Shown piece by piece: positions 1 through 8,141 of a stretch of 15,518 nucleotides of DNA. The DNA is from Verrucomicrobiales bacterium (GTDB lineage Bacteria > Verrucomicrobiota > Verrucomicrobiia > Limisphaerales > UBA1100). The stretch covers positions 1-15,518 of the forward strand of contig PBFV01000085.1 of NCBI GenBank assembly GCA_002718935.1, in the 5' to 3' direction. Position 1 is the first letter of the stretch, and every line of letters begins with the position of its first letter. A model generated the notes under the pieces. That model ran no database searches, was not told the origin of the DNA, and saw only the letters and a program-made list of their open reading frames with translations. The translations under genes were made by a program, and so were the position numbers.

Positions 1-2376
1 ACCAATCACGGCGGCGAACTGAAACTCTATTTCGGCACCGACCGCATCATCCGCTGGGAAGGCGGCACCGTCGCCTACGCCACCGCCGTCAAGAGCGTGC
101 CGGTCGTGCTCTCCTCTGCACGCAAGCATGGCCTCGAAAATTATCCGAACTTTTACACCGTCAACAGCTCCGAAGCCACGCAGATCCTCGGCAAGGCGGA
201 AGACATTTTGCGCTACATGGCCTCCGGCCCGAAGAGCCTGATAGGTTTCCCTGAACAAATCACCGACGATCCCAAGACCTACGACAAGATCAAGCCGAAG
301 GGCGACATTCGCGGCACGCCGATCGCCATCGTGTACAACACGAAGATCGTTCGGCCAATGACGCCCATTCACGATTTGATGAAAGAAGAGGGCGTCACTG
401 ACGAGCGCATGCGCGAGGCGGTGGATTTTCTTTTTGAGGCCGTAACCTTCCGTCCGCCGACCGATAAAGAGGCCGCCGATTACCTGCAGATCGTAAAAAA
501 CTCCATCGATAAGGTCGGCAAGAAAGACGGCGCGATTATGGGGCTCTCCGCCATTTTCCTCGATCGCGATGCGCTGTTTCGCCCTGAGCTCGCCGCCAAC
601 AGCAAGCCCGACAAACACGGTCGAGTGATGCTGCAGGACTGGGAGCTCGGCCTCGCCGTCAACCACGCCCTCAGCTACATCCAGCCCGACGCCCAACTCC
701 GCAAGGCCATCGCCGAGGGCCGCATGCGCACGCGCGATGATGTTCACCGCGAAATCACCCGCATGCTTTCCGATGACAGCCTCCGCAAGCCGCGCGTACT
801 GCGCTTCTTTCGCGACTTTTTCGACTACGACCTCGGCGGCTACATTTGCAAGGACAACGCCGCTCTTGCGCGTACCGGCGTCAACACCCGCGGCAACTCG
901 CACTACCGTGCGATGTTCGATGCCACCTCCAGCACGGACCGTCTGATCGAGCTCATCATTCAAAAAGACGAAGACGTTCTTAAGGAGCTCCTGACTACCC
1001 AACAAGTCGTGGCCACGGGCAATGATAAAACCTACTTTGGAAAGAAAAATAACAAGGAGGAACGAGAAGCCGCTACACTCATTCGAAAAAAAGAGGCGAA
1101 GGCAAAACTGGAGAAGGAAACGGCTGTCGTGGCGGATCTCGAAAAGGAAATTGAGGGCCTCGAAGTCAAATTACGGGACAATTCAGGGGATCAGGTTCCC
1201 CTTGAGCTTTTGGTCAACGGGAGTTTTTCCAAGGTGACTTTTGAGGAGCCCGATCACTGGGAGTTAGAAAAAGGAACCCTTAACCAAACCGAACTTGCAA
1301 ATGGGAAAGTAGTTGGGGAACGAGGCGCTGTAACATTGGAGCAAAAGTTCTCTAAGCCGATTGCCTCCAAGACTAAATTAATAGTCAAAGCTACTCGGAC
1401 TGATTCAAGTTCCAACCCGATTTTCTTCAAGGCCATTTGGGACAACGGTTCTCATTCTGAAAGAATCCAACCGACCATTGGTCAAGTGGAGCTCATAGTC
1501 CCTGCCGGTAAAACGATGACCGGCATCCAGTTTAATACTCGCGCAAATCTTGGTGTATCCGAGGTTTCCTTGAGGGAATATACAGGGATCCTCAAGACCT
1601 TGACGCAAAAGAGGAAGTCCTTGGCCGCCGCCAAGAAGAAGCTGGAGCAGGAAAAAAAGAAGAAGATCGGTTCTGTCAACGTCACGCAAGCCGAGCTTTC
1701 GGGACCAAGAGTCTTCGCTCGGGTCAGTCGACGATCATTCGGAAACGGTTCCATGAAGCCCGAGCGTACATTGGCTACGGCCCCGGAAGGACAACGCCTG
1801 GGCCTTCTGACTCATCCTTCTTGGCTCGTTTCGCATTCCGATGCCATGGACAACCACGCGATTCTGCGCGGACGCTGGGTTCGCGAACGGCTATTGGGGG
1901 GCGGAATACCTGATGTGCCCATCACCGTTGACGCCATGCTGCCCGATGAGCCCAACACTACGTTGCGCTCACGCATGCGTGTCACCCGCGAAGCCTATTG
2001 CTGGACTTGCCATGAAAAGATGGATCCACTCGGTTTGCCCTTTGAAATGTACAACCATGCCGGCCTGTTTCGCACCACCGAGTTGAACAAGCCCGTGGAT
2101 ACCTCTGGCGCAATCATCGATAGCGGCGATCCGAATTTGGATGGTCCGGTAAAGAACGCCATCGAGATGATCGATAAGCTGGCCAAGAGCGACCACGTCG
2201 AGCAGGTGTTTGTCCGGCACGCTTTCCGTTTCTGGATGGGCCGAAACGAAACGATCAATGACGGCCCTGTACTGCAGGATGCCTATCGTGCTTACCGCGA
2301 AAATGGTAGCATGAAGGCCCTCATTACTTCCTTGGTTACTTCGGATGCCTTTCTCTACCGTAAGGTTGAGCAGTAA
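1..2376 (+). CDS. Planctomycete-type cytochrome c protein (DUF1592-DUF1588-DUF1585), 5' partial, with inserted module
   Basis: The frame is open from base 1, so the gene starts upstream; 791 residues are visible. By similarity to the known family it is an exported haem protein of PVC bacteria whose exact role is unclear. The usual order is recognisable. A DUF1592-like part covers roughly residues 115-340 (helical stretches, 'FFRDFFDYD'). A DUF1588 part covers roughly 595-690, with 'LTHPSWL', '[10 protein letters not shown]' and a CxxCH haem site (C667, C670, H671; bases 1999-2013) followed by 'MDPLG'. A DUF1585 part runs from about 715 to the end, closing with 'SDAFLYR'. Between DUF1592 and DUF1588 sits an atypical insert: a charged coiled coil (about 348-395), a beta-sandwich-like segment beginning 'LLVNGSFS' (about 401-527), and a second Lys-rich coiled coil (about 530-555). 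The insert is visibly AT-richer than its flanks. The missing N-terminus would be expected to hold the signal peptide and further cytochrome domains. The DUF1552 gene that often accompanies this family does not follow it. Confidence 0.88.
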   Translation, partial: TNHGGELKLYFGTDRIIRWEGGTVAYATAVKSVPVVLSSARKHGLENYPNFYTVNSSEATQILGKAEDILRYMASGPKSLIGFPEQITDDPKTYDKIKPKGDIRGTPIAIVYNTKIVRPMTPIHDLMKEEGVTDERMREAVDFLFEAVTFRPPTDKEAADYLQIVKNSIDKVGKKDGAIMGLSAIFLDRDALFRPELAANSKPDKHGRVMLQDWELGLAVNHALSYIQPDAQLRKAIAEGRMRTRDDVHREITRMLSDDSLRKPRVLRFFRDFFDYDLGGYICKDNAALARTGVNTRGNSHYRAMFDATSSTDRLIELIIQKDEDVLKELLTTQQVVATGNDKTYFGKKNNKEEREAATLIRKKEAKAKLEKETAVVADLEKEIEGLEVKLRDNSGDQVPLELLVNGSFSKVTFEEPDHWELEKGTLNQTELANGKVVGERGAVTLEQKFSKPIASKTKLIVKATRTDSSSNPIFFKAIWDNGSHSERIQPTIGQVELIVPAGKTMTGIQFNTRANLGVSEVSLREYTGILKTLTQKRKSLAAAKKKLEQEKKKKIGSVNVTQAELSGPRVFARVSRRSFGNGSMKPERTLATAPEGQRLGLLTHPSWLVSHSDAMDNHAILRGRWVRERLLGGGIPDVPITVDAMLPDEPNTTLRSRMRVTREAYCWTCHEKMDPLGLPFEMYNHAGLFRTTELNKPVDTSGAIIDSGDPNLDGPVKNAIEMIDKLAKSDHVEQVFVRHAFRFWMGRNETINDGPVLQDAYRAYRENGSMKALITSLVTSDAFLYRKVEQ

Positions 2377-2421
2377 TTTTTTCATGGAGTAACTCGTAGG
2401 ATTCATCGTCTATTCTCTACA

Positions 2422-2655
2422 GTGCAACCGATTCTTCTTACTGCATTGATTTCAATCTTACTTCTTGGATGCGGTGCTCATGTGGATTCGGTCTATTTGG
2501 GTCGGGAAGAATCGCAATTCTTGGGTGATGTGTCTGCTGGAGATCTTGCGGCAGTTGAAAAGTTTCTTGATGAAGGTGGAAACGTAAACTTACAGGATGA
2601 ACCGGGCATGACGCCATTGCGCCATGCTGCAAATGATGATTGGAAAGAAAAGTGA
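2422..2655 (+). CDS. Short ankyrin-repeat lipoprotein, probably truncated
   Basis: The predicted product has 77 residues and starts at GTG. A hydrophobic segment ends in a lipobox-like 'LLGC', so the protein is probably lipidated at Cys17 and membrane-anchored. What follows matches one ankyrin repeat: 'GDLAAVEKFLDEGG', then 'NVNLQD', then 'MTPLRHAA'. The frame stops right after this, where an ankyrin protein would normally continue with the next helix ('GHKE...LL'). The gene therefore looks like the 5' remnant of a longer ankyrin lipoprotein whose 3' end was lost, although a functional small protein cannot be excluded. It lies 45 bases after the cytochrome gene and 36 bases before the sulfatase, whose ribosome binding site falls directly behind it. 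No good Shine-Dalgarno was seen before the GTG, so the start is uncertain. Confidence 0.55.
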   Translation: MQPILLTALISILLLGCGAHVDSVYLGREESQFLGDVSAGDLAAVEKFLDEGGNVNLQDEPGMTPLRHAANDDWKEK

Positions 2656-2679
2656 GGAACATGAGTCCAAAAAGAAATT

Positions 2680-2684
2680 GGAGG
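2680..2684 (+). promoter_or_regulatory. Strong Shine-Dalgarno of the sulfatase
   Basis: GGAGG lies 7 bases before the ATG at 2692. It is the clearest ribosome binding site in the window and fixes the sulfatase start. Confidence 0.7.
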
Positions 2685-2691
2685 TTCGTGA

Positions 2692-4101
2692 ATGATTAGA
2701 TTGTTGATTGTTTTGTTGTTTGTAGTGAGCCCAGTGTTCGCGGCAAAGAAACCCGACGTTGTGTTTATCGTTGTTGATGACCTAAACGATTGGATAGGTG
2801 TGATGGGTGGCCACCCGCAAAGTAAAACTCCGAACCTTGATGCACTAGCGAATAAGGGAGTCTTGTTTACCAATGCCCACTGCAATGCTCCGCAGTGTGG
2901 ACCTTCGCGGACGAGTCTTTTGCATGGTCTCTATCCCAAAAGTACAGGAAAGTATTTCAATAGCACTCGTAGACCGGCTTTTTTTGGTGGTCAACCCATG
3001 GAGGGGATTACTTCCCCTAGCGCCCCGAAGAATCCGTTCATTTTTCACCACCATTTCAAGAAACACGGATACCGGGTGGTAAGCGGAGGGAAGGTTGCTC
3101 ACGGAAATTCCCGTGGAATCACAAAAAATGCCGATGAATATCTGAAGCGCCCGCCAGATGTCCGCGGTAATTTTACCGATGATAAGGCGAATCTCTGGGG
3201 AGAAGGGGGGGCTCATAACCATAAGGAAGAGGAAACGGGGGACTACAAGGTCGCCCAATGGGCGATTGGAGAATGGAGAAAAGGACTCGATGGCGACAAA
3301 CCTTTGCTTATGACCGTGGGCTTCTATCGGCCTCACCGTCCGTTTAATGCACCCAAGGCCTACTTTGAAAAGTTTCCTTTAGAGGGCATTAAGTTGCCGC
3401 AGGTTCGAGCGGATGACCTCGACGACTTGCCACCCTACGGAAAGGCTTTAGCTCGTTCCAATGCTCACAAGGATTTGTTTAAACCAAGAACCGTGCATGA
3501 ACAGATTCTTCATCGTGGTGGCGAGCAGGAGTGGAAGTATATGGTGCAGTCGCACCTCGCATGTATTAACTATGTGGATGCTCAGATTGGCCGCTTTCTG
3601 AGAGTGCTCAAAGACAATCCTCGAAAACGAGAAACCGTCATCGTACTTACCAGTGATCATGGCTGGAACCTTGGAGAGAAGACGCACTGGTGCAAGGCTG
3701 CCCTGTGGCGAAATACTACTCGCGTTCCGTTTATTGTCATTTTGCCAGGTGTGACCAAAGCTGGCACTCGCAATAATCAACCCATCTCTCACGTGGACAT
3801 CTATCCCAGTCTCTGTGACTTTGCGGGTATTCCTAAGCCAAGTTACCTTGAAGGACGTTCGATCCTACCCCTTTTGAAAGATCTAACGGCGACACGCGAG
3901 GTGGCCTTCCTCAGCTATGGCCCCGAGAATACTGCCGCTCAATCCGAACGCTATCGCTATTTACGCTACGAAGATGGTTCTGAGGAGTTGTATGATCATC
4001 AAAAAGACCCACACGAATGGGTCAATCAAAGCGGTAATCCGAAATATGGAGTCATCAAGAAAAAGATGCGCGCTCAGGTACTCCGCTTTCAGAGTGAGTA
4101 G
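2692..4101 (+). CDS. Secreted type I sulfatase, iduronate-2-sulfatase-like
   Basis: This 469-residue arylsulfatase-family enzyme hydrolyses sulfate esters, most likely on a polysaccharide, in the periplasm or outside the cell. A signal peptide covers residues 1-17 (cleavage after 'PVFA'). The metal-site motif 'VVDDLNDW' (D29, D30) is typical of the iduronate-2-sulfatase-like branch (SulfAtlas S1_7-like, from memory). The activation motif C-x-P-S-R is intact as C69-G-P-S-R73, so it should be matured by formylglycine formation. A second metal and catalytic block 'SDHGWNLGEK' (D322, H323) is present, followed by 'THWCK', where relatives usually have 'HWRK'. The C-terminus ends with the common 'ELYDHQKDPHEW' segment. 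Length is normal for the family. A GH128 glycosidase follows 68 bases downstream on the same strand, which suggests a role in glycan degradation. The natural substrate cannot be read from the sequence. Confidence 0.95.
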   Translation: MIRLLIVLLFVVSPVFAAKKPDVVFIVVDDLNDWIGVMGGHPQSKTPNLDALANKGVLFTNAHCNAPQCGPSRTSLLHGLYPKSTGKYFNSTRRPAFFGGQPMEGITSPSAPKNPFIFHHHFKKHGYRVVSGGKVAHGNSRGITKNADEYLKRPPDVRGNFTDDKANLWGEGGAHNHKEEETGDYKVAQWAIGEWRKGLDGDKPLLMTVGFYRPHRPFNAPKAYFEKFPLEGIKLPQVRADDLDDLPPYGKALARSNAHKDLFKPRTVHEQILHRGGEQEWKYMVQSHLACINYVDAQIGRFLRVLKDNPRKRETVIVLTSDHGWNLGEKTHWCKAALWRNTTRVPFIVILPGVTKAGTRNNQPISHVDIYPSLCDFAGIPKPSYLEGRSILPLLKDLTATREVAFLSYGPENTAAQSERYRYLRYEDGSEELYDHQKDPHEWVNQSGNPKYGVIKKKMRAQVLRFQSE

Positions 4102-4169
4102 CGATTGTGTGGTCGAAAAGCTTCTTTTAAGATCCTACACAAGGACATGATTTGATTCCGAAAAATGAT

Positions 4170-5495
4170 ATGAAAACACTTTCTGTATCCATACTAGTGT
4201 TGTTTTTTGTCAGCTTCGCTTATGCCGAGGAAGCTTACCAGGCTACCGCCAAGATATGGGAAGCAATGGAGCGGAAGAATTGGGATGCAGCCATTGCGCA
4301 GGCAAATAGGGTGATTCGAATTTGGGGGCCACAGGCTAGACGCACTAATGATCAACTTAAAAAATATGCACCGGCCAAAGATGCAAAAAAATACGGCAAC
4401 CTCAATGAAGTAGGGGTTTCACTATTGTTGAAGGGAGATGCCTTGAGCCGGAAAGGTGATAAGGTCGCAGCAAAAGTAGCCTATCAGACCTTACTCGATC
4501 AATATACCTACGCCCAAGTATGGGATCCAAAAGGGTGGTTTTGGAAACCAGCTGAAGAAGCTCGAAAGAAGATCGTTTTGTTGCAGAAGGAAACGACTCC
4601 AAACCTGAAGGTTGCCAAACCACATTTTTCGGCTGCTCAATTAAAATTGCCTGGGAAAAAAGGGATTTGTTTTTCTATGCGCGCTGCTGGCGAGGATGGA
4701 TCCGCTGAAGAAAATTTGCCGCGACTCAAAAAAGTAAATCCCTACTGGAGTTACTCCTGGGGTTGGGATCAAGTGGCCGGTCAACCGTCGCAGGTTGAGT
4801 TCGTTCCCATGGCTTGGGGGGCTTGGTCTACTGATAGTTTGCGTAAAGGTCTGCAGGAAAAGGTTGTGCCTCACATCAAGTCCGGGAAGGTAAAACGGTT
4901 CCTTGGTTTTAACGAGCCAGATAAAAAAGAGCAGGCTAATATGCCCCATAAGGCTGCATTAAAGTATTGGCCGATTCTCGAGTCTCTTAACGTGCCACTC
5001 TGCAGTCCCGGTTGTGCAAATCCTGAGGGATTAAATGATGGAACCGTGCAGGGAGTGAATAGCTCATGGATGGTTGATTTTATGAGGGAAGCTGATCGGT
5101 TGGGATACCGTGTAGATTATGTTGGGGTACATTGGTATGGTGGAACCAATGCAGCGGACTTCAAGGCCAAGATGCGGCGAATCTATGAAAAATATGGACG
5201 ACGGCCCCTGCTGATAACTGAGTTCGCACCGGCCGATTGGCAGGCTAAAACCCATGCTCAAAACCGTATGAAAGCGCCCCATGTTCTGGCTTTCATGAAG
5301 GAAGTGATCCCGTGGTTGGAGAAACAGGATTGGATTGCTGGATATGCTTGGTTTTCCTTTGAGCCGCATCAGGCTCACGGACATACCTCATCATTGTTTG
5401 AGAAGAATGGGGATTTGTCATTACTGGGTCGTTTCTACCAGAGTGTGACTACAAAAAACCCGAATGGTGACCAGACAATTGGGTTAGGACAATGA
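4170..5495 (+). CDS. Secreted GH128-type endo-beta-1,3-glucanase-like hydrolase with TPR-like N-terminus
   Basis: The C-terminal part (about residues 155-435) matches the glycosyl hydrolase catalytic core PF11790 (GH128). It has 'WSYSWGW', 'FVPMAWG', the acid/base motif 'GFNEPD' (E249), 'VHWYGG', and the nucleophile motif 'LLITEFAPADW' (E351), then 'YAWFSFEP'. The family acts on beta-1,3-glucans such as laminarin; both catalytic Glu residues are present. Residues 1-19 form a signal peptide ending 'SFAYA'. Residues 20-145 are helical, with two TPR-like units ('KNWDAAIAQANRV', 'GDKVAAKVAYQTLLDQY') and a Trp-rich stretch, and may serve a binding or scaffold role. Start choice: the ATG at 4170 gives a clean signal peptide. 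A TTG at 4152 in the same frame has an AAGGA 6 bases upstream and would add six residues. It follows the sulfatase on the same strand with no clear terminator between them. Confidence 0.87.
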   Translation: MKTLSVSILVLFFVSFAYAEEAYQATAKIWEAMERKNWDAAIAQANRVIRIWGPQARRTNDQLKKYAPAKDAKKYGNLNEVGVSLLLKGDALSRKGDKVAAKVAYQTLLDQYTYAQVWDPKGWFWKPAEEARKKIVLLQKETTPNLKVAKPHFSAAQLKLPGKKGICFSMRAAGEDGSAEENLPRLKKVNPYWSYSWGWDQVAGQPSQVEFVPMAWGAWSTDSLRKGLQEKVVPHIKSGKVKRFLGFNEPDKKEQANMPHKAALKYWPILESLNVPLCSPGCANPEGLNDGTVQGVNSSWMVDFMREADRLGYRVDYVGVHWYGGTNAADFKAKMRRIYEKYGRRPLLITEFAPADWQAKTHAQNRMKAPHVLAFMKEVIPWLEKQDWIAGYAWFSFEPHQAHGHTSSLFEKNGDLSLLGRFYQSVTTKNPNGDQTIGLGQ

Positions 5496-5548
5496 TGACA
5501 TTTAACCTTTGATTGCTAGCATTCGGATGCAGCATAAGAATTTAAAAA

Positions 5549-6205
5549 ATGAAAAAACTAACATATACTATTGCTACCCTAATTCTTACTACCTCTCTTT
5601 ACAGCATTGAAAGAGATTATGTGCCTAGGGCAATTCTAACCAAAGAGCAGGAAAAGGTTGTTCTGGAACTTGCAGGTAAAGCGGGTATTAAGACGGTCGC
5701 CAAGATTTCCTCATACAATATGTTTCCAAGTCCTTTCCGAGGACTTCGTATTCACGGTGTGGAGCAGGTCAACGGTCGTGAGGTTTCTTTCCAGGTTTTG
5801 AGTGTTAGCCATGCCGAATGGCTGCAACCGGGTGCAAAGCCTGGGAAAGGTCATATTAGGCTGGGCGATTTTTGGGCAGGCAAGCCCTTCATGAGAAAGC
5901 AGATCATTCTCAAGGTGAATAAAAAGGAGTACAGGACTGGCTCTATAAGAGGTTTAAAGCCAGAGGAGTGCGAGAAAATCCTGAGTCAATTAATGTCGGA
6001 TGATTATGATCTAGGGCCGCGAGTTAACGAAAAGACTTTGGCGCAAGTGGACTGGACAAAGCCGAGTCGTTTTTCAAAGCAAGGAGACAACATATCGGCA
6101 GGTTTTTTGCATAAAGGTGGACCTGGTAGTGGTTTTTTTGACCTTCAGATTAAACAAGACGGTGGTGTGCTGACCATTATGCAAATGTTTCAGGCAATAC
6201 CGTAA
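5549..6205 (+). CDS. Exported protein of unknown function, 218 residues
   Basis: I do not recognise this family. The protein begins with a short Lys-Lys start and a hydrophobic segment ending near residue 19 ('TTSLYS'), so it is probably secreted or periplasmic. The mature part mixes charged helices ('TKEQEKVVLELAGKAG') with beta-rich stretches ('GREVSFQVLSVSHAEW', 'KQIILKVNKKEYRTG'). It has no cysteine pair or obvious catalytic motif. Lysine is frequent and the GC content is low, as in its neighbours. It lies 53 bases after the GH128 gene on the same strand. The start ATG is preceded by an A-rich run rather than a clear Shine-Dalgarno. Confidence 0.72.
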   Translation: MKKLTYTIATLILTTSLYSIERDYVPRAILTKEQEKVVLELAGKAGIKTVAKISSYNMFPSPFRGLRIHGVEQVNGREVSFQVLSVSHAEWLQPGAKPGKGHIRLGDFWAGKPFMRKQIILKVNKKEYRTGSIRGLKPEECEKILSQLMSDDYDLGPRVNEKTLAQVDWTKPSRFSKQGDNISAGFLHKGGPGSGFFDLQIKQDGGVLTIMQMFQAIP

Positions 6206-6206
6206 C

Positions 6207-6223
6207 TGCATTCTGAAAATGCA
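6207..6223 (+). terminator. Small hairpin after the unknown gene, weak terminator candidate
   Basis: TGCATT and AATGCA form a perfect 6-bp inverted repeat with the 5-base loop CTGAA, directly after the TAA at 6203-6205. The stem is AT-rich and no solid T-run follows, so termination is only a possibility. It could equally be an mRNA 3'-end or processing hairpin. Confidence 0.25.
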
Positions 6224-6265
6224 CGAGTTTAACAGGTCTCAAATGTAAGGTTTGGTTTAATTAAA

Positions 6266-6538
6266 ATGAACCAAAGGTTTAAACTTAACTCGGTGATTTT
6301 TTCAGCAATCTTTTTTGTTTTTTCAAATTATGTTGTTTCGGATGAATTGCCCGTGCAAATGGATGAGTATGATCTAGTTGAGCGCAAACATCTTGAAGGG
6401 CTTTTTGCTAAACCAAACATTGGTAAGAATTTTGTGGAACAAAAACTATCCAGAGATTCGTATAACGAGTGGCAAAAAGGTAATCTTCGCAAGTGTCTAA
6501 ATTGGGAACGCAACGGTTTGGGGGGGCGCTTATTTTGA
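6266..6538 (+). CDS. Small exported protein of unknown function, possible frameshift at G7
   Basis: The predicted product has 90 residues. A hydrophobic segment (about residues 9-24) indicates a signal peptide or an N-terminal anchor. The rest is charged and helical ('DEYDLVERKHLEGLF', 'SRDSYNEWQKGN'). I do not recognise the family. The frame ends soon after a run of seven G (6520-6526), reading 'GLGGRLF' and stop. If the run were six G, the frame would continue as 'GLGGAYFERAVFFPKT' and stop at 6564-6566, which reads more like natural protein. The present end may therefore be a real frameshift or a homopolymer error. It lies 60 bases after the preceding unknown gene and 48 bases before the next. 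Confidence 0.5.
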   Translation: MNQRFKLNSVIFSAIFFVFSNYVVSDELPVQMDEYDLVERKHLEGLFAKPNIGKNFVEQKLSRDSYNEWQKGNLRKCLNWERNGLGGRLF

Positions 6539-6586
6539 GCGTGCTGTTTTCTTTCCGAAAACTTGAAAGATAAAGAGAATCATCTA

Positions 6587-7963
6587 ATGCAAAACAAGCA
6601 TAGCATCTACATTGCTGTTATGATCATGCTCTTAGTGTCGGACATAACAGGGGCTGATCTCTGGGGCCCATATCGCAAGAGATTAGAGGCAAATGGAGTT
6701 GTTTTTGATTATAAGAAAATTGTTCCTAAACCAGTGCCAAAGGAGAAAAACTTTGCGCTGGCGCCTGCACTCAATCAGCTGCCGGAAGGCATATCCAAAG
6801 GAACTGCCTCTGGTTTATCTTTGACCCTGTGGCAGCATTCAAAGTCAATTGAGTTGGAGGATTTGCGGGACGTCCTGCAAAAAGAGGGATGGGCCATGCC
6901 CGATAAGCCAGGTGATCCTGTGCGTGATATTCTTTTTGCTTTAAGAAAAAATGAGGAGTGGATGAAGCGGTTGTCTGCTGCGGCTAAAGCTAGGCCGTTG
7001 TGTCGGTTTGATGTGAATTATGAGGCTGGCCTCGAGGCGGAATTACCCCACTTATTAATTTTAAGAGGGGCAACTCGTGCCTTTATACTGCGTTCCCTAG
7101 CTTTCATCGAGGGTAATAATACCAAAGCTGCTTTTGCGGATTTGGAGATGGCCTTGTTTCTGGCTGATTGCATCAAGGATGAGCCTTTGCTTATCTCTCA
7201 ATTAGTTCGGTCGGCTATTCTTAATATAACTATGCAGGTGGTATGGGAAGGTTTGGCCAAAAAGAAATGGAATGCCGAGCAACTATCCATTTTGGAAAAG
7301 CATTTCGCTTCAATTAACTGCTTTCAAGAATACCGGAAAGGAATGCTGGGAGAACGTGTTATTGGGATCCAGACTTTTGAGAAATTGAAGGGAGATATTG
7401 ATAAGGCTAGAGAATTATTGGGGGACGGGCTTCCCGCAGATGATCTTGCAGTCGATTGGTTTCATAAGAACATGATTAATCTCAATGAAGTTCACCTAAC
7501 TTACTACAACCAAGTATTTGATGCTAAACCGCCTATACTGCAGCCCAATATTGTCAATGAGTTGACCGAGGAGTTGGAAGGAAACAAAAAAAATAAGGAT
7601 TATCTTCTTTGTGCGATAATGATGCCTTCATTTGGTTGGATGAGCAGGCTTGCCCAGATACAGGCTGCTGTAGATCAGGCTAGACTTTCATGCCTTTTGG
7701 AGATTTATCACTTAAAACACCACAAATATCCAAAACAACTGAAGGATTTAAAGGTTCCATTGCCGGTCGATCTCATGAACGGCAAACCTTATGTGTATAA
7801 ACCAGATTTCAAGGGGCGCTATCTGTTATACGGTGTGGGCTGGAATCAAAAAGATGAGGGAGGCAAGGTGGTTATGTTAGGGCATCCTCACGCGGATGGA
7901 ATTGACCATAAAGCCGGCGATACAGTTTGGGGTTACATTCCGGAAGGTGACGCAAAGCCCTAA
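6587..7963 (+). CDS. Exported protein of unknown function with pseudopilin-like C-terminal segment
   Basis: The predicted product has 458 residues. The chosen ATG at 6587 gives a signal peptide ending near 'DITGA'; the same frame is open from a TTG at 6563, which seems less likely. The middle is all-helical ('AAFADLEMALFLADCIKDEP', 'QLVRSAILNITMQVVWEGL') with no recognisable catalytic motif. Near the C-terminus (about residues 370-445) there is the pattern common to many PVC hypothetical proteins and reminiscent of the globular part of GspG-like pseudopilins: an Ala-Arg helix ('QARLSCLLEIYHLKHHKYP'), 'LKDLKVPLPVDLMNGKP', then 'YLLYGVGWNQKDEGG'. There is no prepilin cleavage site or pilin helix at the N-terminus, so it is not itself a pseudopilin. 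It is the last gene of the plus-strand run and ends facing the regulator gene. Confidence 0.72.
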   Translation: MQNKHSIYIAVMIMLLVSDITGADLWGPYRKRLEANGVVFDYKKIVPKPVPKEKNFALAPALNQLPEGISKGTASGLSLTLWQHSKSIELEDLRDVLQKEGWAMPDKPGDPVRDILFALRKNEEWMKRLSAAAKARPLCRFDVNYEAGLEAELPHLLILRGATRAFILRSLAFIEGNNTKAAFADLEMALFLADCIKDEPLLISQLVRSAILNITMQVVWEGLAKKKWNAEQLSILEKHFASINCFQEYRKGMLGERVIGIQTFEKLKGDIDKARELLGDGLPADDLAVDWFHKNMINLNEVHLTYYNQVFDAKPPILQPNIVNELTEELEGNKKNKDYLLCAIMMPSFGWMSRLAQIQAAVDQARLSCLLEIYHLKHHKYPKQLKDLKVPLPVDLMNGKPYVYKPDFKGRYLLYGVGWNQKDEGGKVVMLGHPHADGIDHKAGDTVWGYIPEGDAKP

Positions 7964-8141
7964 GTGACTTGCCGTAGCGATAAACAAAAAATGATACGTG
8001 AATATAAAACCTTGCGGTTGGTTCAATGGTTGTTGGAGTCCGGCTCCTAATGGGTTTTGCTCCAAAAGCGTGTATGCAGCCTTAAATGCCATACTTTAAT
8101 CAGGAACTCATGGTTCCAATATGGACTTATGCTTTGAGATA
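7964..8141. other. Convergent intergenic gap, no gene seen
   Basis: This gap separates two genes that end toward each other. It holds two short hairpin candidates: GGAG/CTCC around 8035-8047, and GGAAC/GTTCC at 8103-8107 and 8113-8117 with a 5-base loop. Neither is followed by a T-run, so I do not call a terminator. A 19-codon ATG frame at 7991 lacks a ribosome binding site and is not called. Confidence 0.4.

Noticed and set aside
4116..4128. AAAAG-CTT-CTTTT inverted repeat after the sulfatase gene
   Set aside because: The stem is only five weak pairs with a three-base loop, which is too unstable to call a terminator.
7991..8050. 19-codon ATG frame between the convergent genes
   Set aside because: It has no ribosome binding site, no motif and a chance-level length.
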